From positions 1,178,001 to 1,242,000 of the forward strand of contig NZ_CP009355.1 of NCBI RefSeq assembly GCF_000772105.1: a stretch of 64,000 nt of DNA, read 5' to 3'. Shown here piece after piece: positions 1 to 7,160 of the stretch (positions within the stretch are counted from its first letter, which is position 1; each line of letters starts with the position of its first letter). The position numbers and the translations under genes are program-made. Source of the DNA: Vibrio tubiashii ATCC 19109. GTDB lineage: Bacteria; Pseudomonadota; Gammaproteobacteria; Enterobacterales; Vibrionaceae. The notes beneath the pieces were generated by a model, which did no database searches, was not told where the DNA came from, and worked only from the letters and a program-made list of their open reading frames with translations.

Positions 1-366
1 CAACCTAAGTATAATTGTCTAGTTTTTCACCACACCGCTGTTTAAAACTGGCATTTTTCTCCACCTAGCTCCCGACTGTAAGCTCAGATTTACTCTTCAA
101 ACAAACACCCAACAGGCAAAATTTAACATTTTGGTTACACTTATCTTTAAGTGCAATTCTCGAAATTGATCTCTGGTTTAACTCAAGTTTGCAGCTTAAT
201 AAAGTGCAACGAATCGAAAACTCAGTAGGTTGTTTTAGTTTTTGCCAACAAGTTGTATGAAATTTAAGTATCTATCTTGGCTCTTCATGACCGAAACATG
301 GTCGCTGAGTCATACATCGTTTCTCTTAGGTGCGATCCATCTCTGCGAAACAAAAAGGAGATAGTA
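1..366. other. Non-coding leader before the 2-oxoacid dehydrogenase operon
   Basis: AT-rich sequence with no supported gene. The frame of the next gene stays open back to 277, but that stretch has no ribosome binding site and reads unlike the family N-terminus. I saw no LiuR-like palindrome here, although one occurs between the etf genes. The promoter of the E1-E2 operon must lie here or further upstream. Confidence 0.6.
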
Positions 367-1473
367 ATGAATGTTCAGACACTACCCATGCTGCGCTTTA
401 TTGACCACGAAGGTGTATCCGTAAACCAGTTGCCAGCTTGGGCAGACTTAACGACGTTAACCGCCTTTTATAAGGATATGGTTCTCACCCGTACGTATGA
501 CAACAAAGCGGTTGCCCTACAACGAACGGGCAAACTCGGCACCTACCCTTCTCATTTAGGTTCGGAAGCTTATGGTGTTGCCATTGGCCATGCCATGCAT
601 CCACGCGATGTGTTTATTCCCTATTACCGTGATATGCCCGCAATGTGGGTGCGCGGTATCCCGATGGAGAAAAACCTCCAATACTGGGGAGGTGATGAGC
701 GAGGTAGCGATTTTCACGTAACGCCATCCAATGGCGAGGCTCCAGAACATTGTCGAGACTTACCCTTCTGTGTACCCATTGCAACTCAGTGTACACACGC
801 GGTCGGTGTCGCTGCTGCGCTAAAAATCGAGAACCAACACCACGCTGCTTTAGTCACATGTGGGGATGGCGCGACATCAAAAGGGGATTTCCTAGAAAGT
901 ATCAACTGTGCCGGTACTTGGAATTTGCCACTGGTGTTTGTGGTGAATAACAACCAATGGGCAATCTCTGTCCCAAGAACCCTCCAATCCGCTGCTGAGT
1001 TTTTATCTGACAAAGCAAAAGGCGCTGGCATTCATGGCGTGACCGTCGATGGCAACGATGTGGTTGCTGTCTATGACACCGTACTCGCCGCATTAGATAG
1101 AGCAAGAAAAGGTAAAGGGCCCACCCTAATTGAGGCGGTGAGCTATCGACTCAGTGACCATACAACCGCTGACGATGCGAGTCGCTATCGTAGTGATGAT
1201 GAGCTTAATCAAGCATGGCAGTTCGAACCTATCAAACGGTTAAAAGCCTTCTTAATCAATCAAGGTGCTTGGAGTGACGCCCAAGAAGAGACCTGGTTGT
1301 TAGCGTGTAAAGAGCAAGTCGAGATTGCCGTTGACCACTACATGAACCTTCCACCTCAGGCACCAGAAAGTGCATTTGATTATCTATATGAACACGCACC
1401 TGCTGAGTTAAATCAGCAACGAGATTTATTGATAAACAAAGCAATGCGCATGCAAGGAGGCAAACATGGCTGA
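367..1473 (+). CDS. 2-oxoacid dehydrogenase E1 component, alpha subunit (thiamine diphosphate dependent)
   Basis: Decarboxylates a 2-oxo acid and passes the acyl group to the E2 lipoyl arm; the alpha subunit carries the ThDP pocket. The ThDP motif GDGATSKGD starts near residue 166 and ends about 30 residues later in NNNQWAIS. The phosphorylation-loop region YRLSDHTTADDASRYR is also visible. About 368 aa, normal for the PdhA/BkdA1 family. ATG 367 is chosen because AAAAAGGAG lies 6 bases upstream; an upstream in-frame start at 277 has no such site. It overlaps the beta subunit gene by 8 bases, so translation is probably coupled. The etf and ETF-QO genes next door favour branched-chain or related acyl oxidation over the main pyruvate dehydrogenase. 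Substrate is inferred, not seen. Confidence 0.9.
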   Translation: MNVQTLPMLRFIDHEGVSVNQLPAWADLTTLTAFYKDMVLTRTYDNKAVALQRTGKLGTYPSHLGSEAYGVAIGHAMHPRDVFIPYYRDMPAMWVRGIPMEKNLQYWGGDERGSDFHVTPSNGEAPEHCRDLPFCVPIATQCTHAVGVAAALKIENQHHAALVTCGDGATSKGDFLESINCAGTWNLPLVFVVNNNQWAISVPRTLQSAAEFLSDKAKGAGIHGVTVDGNDVVAVYDTVLAALDRARKGKGPTLIEAVSYRLSDHTTADDASRYRSDDELNQAWQFEPIKRLKAFLINQGAWSDAQEETWLLACKEQVEIAVDHYMNLPPQAPESAFDYLYEHAPAELNQQRDLLINKAMRMQGGKHG

Positions 1474-2449
1474 GTTGACCTTAGTAGAAGCAGTCAACCT
1501 TGCACTGCATCATGAAATGAACAAAGACCAAAGCGTGATTGTGCTTGGCGAGGATGTTGGCGATAACGGTGGAGTGTTCCGTGCTACCGTCGGGCTAAAA
1601 GAGAAGTTTGGTTTAAGACGAGTTATCGACTCCCCGCTCGCAGAAGCGCTCATTGGCGGTGTCGCTGTTGGGATGGCGAGCCAAGGTTTACGACCCGTCG
1701 CTGAGTTTCAGTTTCAAGGATTCGTATTCCCTGCCTTGGAGCACTTAATGTGTCATGCCGCGAGAATGCGCAACCGCACACGCGGGCGATTAACTTGCCC
1801 TGCAGTTTTCAGAGCTCCTTTCGGTGGGGGCATTCACGCACCAGAGCATCACTCTGAAAGTGTCGAAGCTTTATTTGCCCATACTGCTGGCTTTAAAGTG
1901 GTGATCCCATCTTCGCCGCAAAGAGCTTATGGGTTGCTTCTCGCTTCTATTCGTAGCAACGATCCTGTCATGTTTTTCGAACCCAAACGTATCTACCGCA
2001 CCGTTAAGTCTGAGGTCGTTGATAGCGGAGAAGCTCTTCCACTCGATACATGCTTTACCTTACGCAAAGGGCGAGACATTACCTTAGTGACTTGGGGCGC
2101 ATGCGTCGTTGAATCATTGCAAGCAGCGCAAACGCTCTCGACTCAAGGTATTGAAGCCGAAGTCATTGATCTAGCGTCCATAAAACCCATCGACATGGAC
2201 ACCATCCTAAGATCATTAGAGAAAACGGGCAGATTGTTGGTCGTTCACGAAGCAAGTCGCACTTGTGGCGTAGGCGCTGAAATTCTCGCTCGAACTGCCG
2301 AACACGCTATGTGTTTACTCAAAGCGCCACCACGGAGAGTCACAGGAATGGATACCATCATGCCTTATTACCGCAATGAAGATTACTTCATGATTCAAGA
2401 GCAAGATATCGTGCTAGCTGCGCGAGAATTGGTGGAGGGTTGGAAATGA
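1466..2449 (+). CDS. 2-oxoacid dehydrogenase E1 component, beta subunit
   Basis: Partner of the preceding alpha subunit in an alpha2-beta2 E1 decarboxylase. The family hallmarks are clear: an N-terminal pyrimidine-binding half with VLGEDVGDNGGVFRAT and the DSPLAEALIGGVAVGMA segment, then a C-terminal transketolase-like half with VTWGACV and VVHEASRTCGVGAEI. It is 327 aa, the usual length. A strong AAGGAGG site lies 6 bases before ATG 1466, inside the end of the alpha gene. The last codons overlap the E2 start (ATGA), so the three genes form a tightly coupled operon. Confidence 0.92.
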   Translation: MAELTLVEAVNLALHHEMNKDQSVIVLGEDVGDNGGVFRATVGLKEKFGLRRVIDSPLAEALIGGVAVGMASQGLRPVAEFQFQGFVFPALEHLMCHAARMRNRTRGRLTCPAVFRAPFGGGIHAPEHHSESVEALFAHTAGFKVVIPSSPQRAYGLLLASIRSNDPVMFFEPKRIYRTVKSEVVDSGEALPLDTCFTLRKGRDITLVTWGACVVESLQAAQTLSTQGIEAEVIDLASIKPIDMDTILRSLEKTGRLLVVHEASRTCGVGAEILARTAEHAMCLLKAPPRRVTGMDTIMPYYRNEDYFMIQEQDIVLAARELVEGWK

Positions 2450-3591
2450 AAAGCTTCTTATTACCTGACCTAGGCGAAGGATTAGCCGAGTCTGAAATCG
2501 TTGAATGGCACATTAAAGTCGGTGACTCCGTCGAGCTCGATCAAGTTGTGTTAACCGTAGAAACCGCCAAAGCTGTGGTTGAAGTCCCTGCTCCCTACTC
2601 TGGTGTTGTCGTCAGTCGGCATGGCGAGGCAGGCGATGTGATCAATATTGGTGCTCTACTCCTAGAAATAGAAGAGCAACCTGAGCTGGTCGGCTCGACG
2701 GTGAGTCAGGCAAAACAGCAAGATGCCGCGACTGTCGTTGGTAACGTCTCGCAAGCGGCTCATCATGTCGATGTGGATGATTTTTGGATTGGTAGCACAC
2801 ATAACCCTTCAGCCGATGAACTCATCACAGCACTTCCCTCAGCTCGTCTGCTAGCCAAAAAGCTGGGTGTAGAACTCAAGACAGTGAAAGGGACGGGCCC
2901 TAACGGCATGATCAACGATAGCGATATTTATAACGAGGCTCGTAAACAAAGCCCGGGGACTGAAGTGCTCAAAGGTGCGCGCAGAACCATGGTGTCAACT
3001 ATGTCGGAGTCTCATCATCATGTTGCTGCGGTGACCATAACCGAGGAAGCAAACTTAGGCGACTGGCTAGCTAATGAAGATATCTCTGGCCGACTGATTA
3101 AAGCGGTCGTCTATGCCTGCCAGGAAGAACCTGCGCTCAATGCATGGTTTGATGCAGAAACCATGACGCGCTGCGTACACAGTAGAGTCAATATTGGTAT
3201 TGCCGTCGACAGTAGTCATGGGCTTTATGTGCCAGTTCTTAAACACGCAGATGAATTTGAAGGCAATCAAGTTCGTCAGTGGCTCGATGAAACCGTCAAG
3301 GGGATCAGAGAGCGTAAGATTGGTCGAGAAAGCCTACAAAATGCGACGATAACCTTGTCCAACTTTGGCGCAATAGCAGGCATATTCGCTACTCCGGTCG
3401 TTTCTCCACCGCAAGTTGCCATCGTGGGAGCAGGCCGTATTATTGAACGTGTTGTGATGAAAGGTGACAAGCCGGTTTCGGTTAAAGTCATGCCTCTCTC
3501 TATCACGTTTGACCATCGAGCTTGTACGGGTGGCGAAGCGGCGAGGTTTACTAAGAAGCTGGTCGAACATTTGCAGAAACCCAAAGGTTAA
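2446..3591 (+). CDS. 2-oxoacid dehydrogenase E2, dihydrolipoyl acyltransferase
   Basis: Core acyltransferase that moves the acyl group from lipoamide to CoA. Residues 1-75 are a single lipoyl domain with the lipoylated lysine in ETAKAVVEV. Residues about 125-165 are the E3/E1-binding domain (LPSARLLAKKLGV...GTGPNGMI). The rest is the catalytic domain ending in FDHRACTGGEAARF. The catalytic His is kept, but the usual DHRxxDG reads DHRxxTG. ATG 2446 overlaps the beta subunit stop and has GGAGG 7 bases upstream; an in-frame TTG lies at 2440. No E3 (lipoamide dehydrogenase) gene follows, so the complex must borrow an E3 encoded elsewhere. Confidence 0.9.
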   Translation: MKSFLLPDLGEGLAESEIVEWHIKVGDSVELDQVVLTVETAKAVVEVPAPYSGVVVSRHGEAGDVINIGALLLEIEEQPELVGSTVSQAKQQDAATVVGNVSQAAHHVDVDDFWIGSTHNPSADELITALPSARLLAKKLGVELKTVKGTGPNGMINDSDIYNEARKQSPGTEVLKGARRTMVSTMSESHHHVAAVTITEEANLGDWLANEDISGRLIKAVVYACQEEPALNAWFDAETMTRCVHSRVNIGIAVDSSHGLYVPVLKHADEFEGNQVRQWLDETVKGIRERKIGRESLQNATITLSNFGAIAGIFATPVVSPPQVAIVGAGRIIERVVMKGDKPVSVKVMPLSITFDHRACTGGEAARFTKKLVEHLQKPKG

Positions 3592-3615
3592 TTTGGGGCA
3601 ATTAGCTATAAAATT

Positions 3616-3642
3616 AAAGGGAGCACGCCTTGTGCTCCCTTT
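3616..3642. terminator. Bidirectional terminator between the E2 gene and etfA
   Basis: Perfect 11-bp stem AAAGGGAGCAC / GTGCTCCCTTT with a 5-base loop, with A- and T-rich flanks, between two convergent genes. Confidence 0.85.
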
Positions 3643-3671
3643 GGTATCTTCCCTAAAGCCTGTTAGTTAAC

Positions 3672-4628
3672 TCAAACTGATTCAATTAACTCTGGAAGAA
3701 TCTCAAACAGATCTCCGACTAACCCATAATCTGCAATCTCAAAAATAGCGGCATCGGGGTCACTGTTAATCGCGACAATGACTTTCGAATCCTTCATACC
3801 CGCTAAGTGCTGAATTGCCCCAGATATTCCCACCGCGATATACAAGTTTGGTGCAACAATCTTACCCGTTTGCCCTACCTGTAGATCGTTAGTAACGAAT
3901 CCTGCATCAACCGCCGCCCGAGAGGCGCCGATTGCACCGCCGAGTTTATCGGCCAACTTTTCAACTAAGGCGAAATTCTCTTTACTCCCCAAGCCTCGGC
4001 CACCAGAGATCACCACGTTTGCACTAGACAATTCAGGTCGGTCGCACTGCGCGCTTTCTCGGCTTACCAATTGAGTACCTTCGCTCGCGATATGCGTATC
4101 AAGGGTTACTAGCTGGGCTGAATCACCATCACCCAATGGCATTTTATCGAAAGCCGTTGAGCGTATCGTCATCACTTTTATCACGTCTTCTGAGCGTACT
4201 CTGGCTAATGCGTTACCCGCATAGATAGGACGTACTACCGTATCAACGCTTTCTATTGCCATCACGTCTGACAGCATTTCAACATCGAGCAGCGCAGCCA
4301 CTCTTGGTAAGACGTCTTTACCGAAAGTATTGGCTGGCGCCAATACGTGGCTGTATTCAACACCAACTTGCTTTACGACTTCCGCAAAGTTCTCTGCAAG
4401 CATATCTTGGTAGCATGCGTTATCAGCGACAAGGACTCGTTCTAGCAAGGAACACGACTGAATCAGCTGTGTAACATTGTCACAGTTACAACCCACAACC
4501 AGAGCGTCAACCGAACCGCTCCCTGCTGAATCAATGATCGATTTAGCCGCCGATAACGTGGCTAAAAAATCTGCGCTCGGGGTCTGGTTATCATGCTGTG
4601 CTAACACTAATACTTTGATATCACTCAT
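3672..4628 (-). CDS. etfA: Electron transfer flavoprotein alpha subunit
   Basis: Holds the FAD of the soluble ETF dimer that accepts electrons from acyl-CoA dehydrogenases. The N-terminal half is the nucleotide-binding-like ETF domain. The C-terminal FAD domain shows the signature LYIAVGISGAIQHLAGM and the preceding GGRGLGS, SRAAVDAGF and QVGQTGKIVAPN segments, then NSDPDAAIFEIADYGLVGD. It is 318 aa, standard for EtfA/FixB. AGGGG precedes ATG 4628, and the gene starts 9 bases after etfB ends, so the two form an operon read as etfB-etfA. Confidence 0.96.
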   Translation of the reverse strand: MSDIKVLVLAQHDNQTPSADFLATLSAAKSIIDSAGSGSVDALVVGCNCDNVTQLIQSCSLLERVLVADNACYQDMLAENFAEVVKQVGVEYSHVLAPANTFGKDVLPRVAALLDVEMLSDVMAIESVDTVVRPIYAGNALARVRSEDVIKVMTIRSTAFDKMPLGDGDSAQLVTLDTHIASEGTQLVSRESAQCDRPELSSANVVISGGRGLGSKENFALVEKLADKLGGAIGASRAAVDAGFVTNDLQVGQTGKIVAPNLYIAVGISGAIQHLAGMKDSKVIVAINSDPDAAIFEIADYGLVGDLFEILPELIESV

Positions 4629-4637
4629 TGCTATCCC

Positions 4638-5390
4638 CTATTCAATCACTTTCGCTTCATTTTTAAGTTTGTCGACAAGCTCAGTAACACTAGCCACCAT
4701 AACGCCTGCTTCTCGCTTCGGCGGTGCAAAGACTTGCAGCGTCTGCTGCGAAGATTTTATCTCGACTCCAAGAGACTCCGCATCGACGACATCCAATGTT
4801 TTTTTCTTCGCTTTCATAATGTTAGGTAGTGACGCATATCTCGGCTCATTTAATCTCAGGTCGGTACTTACCACAGCAGGTAACGATATTTGTAGTGTCT
4901 CTAAGCCACCATCAATCTCTCGCGTCACAATCGCTTTATCATCTTCAATCTGTATGTTTGACGCGAATGTCGCCTGAGGACAGGCCATAAGAGCCGATAA
5001 CATTTGCGCGACCTGATTGTTGTCATTATCGATGGATTGCTTACCCAACAGGACTAATTGAGCCTCCTCTTGCAGCGCAACAGCTTTAAGTAGTTTGGCA
5101 ACGACAAGTGGTTGGCACGTTTTTTCGGTATCAAGGTGAATCGCTCTATCTGCCCCAAGGGCCAGCGCGCTTCTAAGCTGCTCCTGACACACAGCCGAAC
5201 CAATTGAAACCACGACGACTTCACTCGCAGCACCACTTTCTTTAAGTCGAATCGCTTCTTCAACGGCTATTTCGCAAAATGGATTAATGGTCATTTTGAC
5301 GTTACCTGTCTCAACACCAGACTCGTCGGCCTTTATCCTAACTTTTGTATACGGGTCAATTACACGCTTAATCGCTACCAGTACTTTCAT
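4638..5390 (-). CDS. etfB: Electron transfer flavoprotein beta subunit
   Basis: Beta subunit of ETF; binds AMP and the partner dehydrogenase. The start MKVLVAIKRVIDPYTKVR and the segment NPFCEIAVEEAIRLKE are typical, as is the anchor-type sequence near residues 185-200 (LPAVVSTDLRLNEPRY). About 250 aa, the normal length. The frame is open 29 codons further upstream, but ATG 5390 has GGAGAGAG directly before it and matches the family N-terminus. It is divergent from the ETF-QO gene across about 110 bases that hold a LiuR-like palindrome. Confidence 0.95.
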   Translation of the reverse strand: MKVLVAIKRVIDPYTKVRIKADESGVETGNVKMTINPFCEIAVEEAIRLKESGAASEVVVVSIGSAVCQEQLRSALALGADRAIHLDTEKTCQPLVVAKLLKAVALQEEAQLVLLGKQSIDNDNNQVAQMLSALMACPQATFASNIQIEDDKAIVTREIDGGLETLQISLPAVVSTDLRLNEPRYASLPNIMKAKKKTLDVVDAESLGVEIKSSQQTLQVFAPPKREAGVMVASVTELVDKLKNEAKVIE

Positions 5391-5433
5391 TACTCTCTCC
5401 AAGAACAATGTGTGTAGTTTGAGCTTAGTAAAG

Positions 5434-5449
5434 TTTACGTTTACGTCAA
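5434..5449. promoter_or_regulatory. LiuR-like operator between etfB and ETF-QO
   Basis: The sequence TTTACGTTTACGTCAA is an imperfect palindrome (TTNACGT-TT-ACGTNAA, one arm mismatch). It resembles the site described for the MerR-family regulator LiuR, which controls leucine/isovalerate degradation and etf genes in gammaproteobacteria. It lies 44 bases upstream of etfB and 52 upstream of the ETF-QO start, so one site could serve both. No liuR gene is in the window, so the regulator is inferred. Confidence 0.55.
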
Positions 5450-5501
5450 CTGTAACTATATTTAATGCAATCAACATTTTTAAAATGGAAGGTTGAACGC
5501 A

Positions 5502-7160
5502 ATGGAAAGAGAAAGCATGGATTTTGATGTAGTGATTGTCGGCGCTGGTCCTGCCGGGCTTTCAGCTGCATGTCGGCTTGCACAACTATCTCAGCAACAA
5601 GAGAAACCTCTTTCTATTTGCGTAGTAGAAAAAGGCCCCGAAGTTGGCGCGCACATACTCTCTGGGGCGGCGTTTGAAACATCGGCTCTCGATGAACTCT
5701 TCCCAGACTGGCGTGAACTAGGTGCACCTGTGACTACCCCCGTCTCGCAAGATGAGTTTCTGTATCTCACCACCGCGCAAAATCATGTTCAGATACCCGA
5801 GCTATTCACCCCACTCGCGATGAGAAACAGTCGCCAGAATTACGTGATTAGCTTGAGTAAGCTGTGCCGCTGGTTAGCAGAGCAAGCTGAAAGCCTAGGC
5901 GTTGAGGTTTTTCCCGGCTTTCCTGCTAAAGAAGTCTGCTTTGACGACAATGGCGCCGTGACTGGCATTATCACTGTCGACATGGGCTTAGATAAAAATG
6001 GCGAGCAGAAAATCACCTTCCAAGCGGGCATACAACTCAACGCCAAACAAACCATCTTTGCTGAAGGTGCGCGAGGTAGTCTAGGGAAAAGCCTAATCAA
6101 ACATTTCAACCTTGATCGTGATTGTCAGTCACAGCACTACGCCTTGGGCATTAAAGAAGTTTGGACACTGCCTGAAGGTGATGAAAGATACAGTCCCGGT
6201 TTAGTGGTTCATTCTACTGGCTGGCCTTTGAGTGAGTCTGACTCGACGGGTGGCGGCTTTTTATATCATCTTGAGGATAACCTGATTGCGGTAGGCTTGA
6301 TCACTGACCTCAACTACCACAATCCTTACCTGAGCCCTTTTGATGAATTCCAAAGGCTTAAACACCACCCACGTTTTGCTCATTTTCTGCAAGGAGCTGA
6401 AAGAATCGCTTATGGTGCTCGCGCCATTGCCAAAGGCGGCTTGCTCTCGCTTCCTAAGCAGCAATTTGCTGGTGGACTATTAATTGGATGTGACGCTGGC
6501 ACGCTCAACTCGGCCAAAATCAAAGGTTGCCACACCGCAATGAAATCTGGGCTTCTTGCAGCTCAGGCTGCATTTGACGCCATTGAAAGAGACCAAGTGG
6601 AAGCAGATTACCAAGCATTGTTTTTAGATTCTTGGCTATACCAAGAGCTCAATCAAACCCGTAATTTCCCCGGCATGATCCATAAATATGGCTCCCTATT
6701 AGGAGGAGCGCTGTCACTGTTCGAACAAAATGTCTGGCATAAGTTGACAAATGGGACGTCAAGTTGGGATATTGCCGATCATCAAGCTGACTATGTAGCG
6801 ATGCATGAGTTATCACGCTGTAAGCCAATCCACTACGCTAAGCCTGATGGCGTTTTGAGTTTTGACAAAACTTCTTCCGTCTTTCTTTCGTCTACCTTTC
6901 ATGAAGAGAACCAACCTTGTCACTTACTGCTCGCCGATCAGCAGTTGCCTGTGACTCATCATACAACCTTATTTGACGAACCCAGTCAGCGCTATTGCCC
7001 TGCTGGGGTGTATGAAATCATTGAAGTAGAAGGTCAGCGTAAGTTACAGATTAACGCAGCGAACTGTTTACACTGCAAAACCTGCGACATAAAAGATCCT
7101 TCGCAAAATATCACCTGGGTTCCCCCAGAAGGTGGCGGACCAAACTACACCACTATGTAG
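5502..7160 (+). CDS. Electron transfer flavoprotein-ubiquinone oxidoreductase
   Basis: Membrane-associated iron-sulfur flavoprotein that passes electrons from ETF to ubiquinone. The N-terminal FAD site VVIVGAGPAGLSAACRL starts near residue 9. The ubiquinone region follows (GGGFLYHLEDNLIAVGLITDL, then GGLLIGCDAGTLNSAKIKG). The C-terminal 4Fe-4S domain has YCPAGVYE, CLHCKTCDIKDP and WVPPEGGGPNY. About 552 aa, full length. ATG 5502 has GGAAGG 9 bases upstream; an in-frame TTG at 5493 is less likely. Together with etfBA it makes a complete acyl-CoA electron route. Its end overlaps the convergent next gene by 8 bases. Confidence 0.95.
   Translation: MERESMDFDVVIVGAGPAGLSAACRLAQLSQQQEKPLSICVVEKGPEVGAHILSGAAFETSALDELFPDWRELGAPVTTPVSQDEFLYLTTAQNHVQIPELFTPLAMRNSRQNYVISLSKLCRWLAEQAESLGVEVFPGFPAKEVCFDDNGAVTGIITVDMGLDKNGEQKITFQAGIQLNAKQTIFAEGARGSLGKSLIKHFNLDRDCQSQHYALGIKEVWTLPEGDERYSPGLVVHSTGWPLSESDSTGGGFLYHLEDNLIAVGLITDLNYHNPYLSPFDEFQRLKHHPRFAHFLQGAERIAYGARAIAKGGLLSLPKQQFAGGLLIGCDAGTLNSAKIKGCHTAMKSGLLAAQAAFDAIERDQVEADYQALFLDSWLYQELNQTRNFPGMIHKYGSLLGGALSLFEQNVWHKLTNGTSSWDIADHQADYVAMHELSRCKPIHYAKPDGVLSFDKTSSVFLSSTFHEENQPCHLLLADQQLPVTHHTTLFDEPSQRYCPAGVYEIIEVEGQRKLQINAANCLHCKTCDIKDPSQNITWVPPEGGGPNYTTM

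Noticed and set aside
277..366. Longer N-terminus for the E1 alpha subunit starting at 277
   Set aside because: No ribosome binding site and an unrelated reading; ATG 367 has AAAAAGGAG and fits the family length.
1..366. LiuR-type operator before the E1-E2 operon
   Set aside because: Looked for because of the site at the etf genes; no ACGT-centred palindrome was found.
3276..3584. Minus-strand frame of 102 codons inside the E2 gene
   Set aside because: Shadow of the catalytic domain; no independent support.
2446..3591. E2 as a pseudogene because of the altered DHRxxDG motif
   Set aside because: The frame is intact, all domains are present and the catalytic His is kept; the change seems to define a subgroup.
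4477..4977. A 166-codon plus-strand frame opposite etfA and etfB
   Set aside because: It is the antisense shadow of two certain genes and has no family-like sequence or ribosome binding site.
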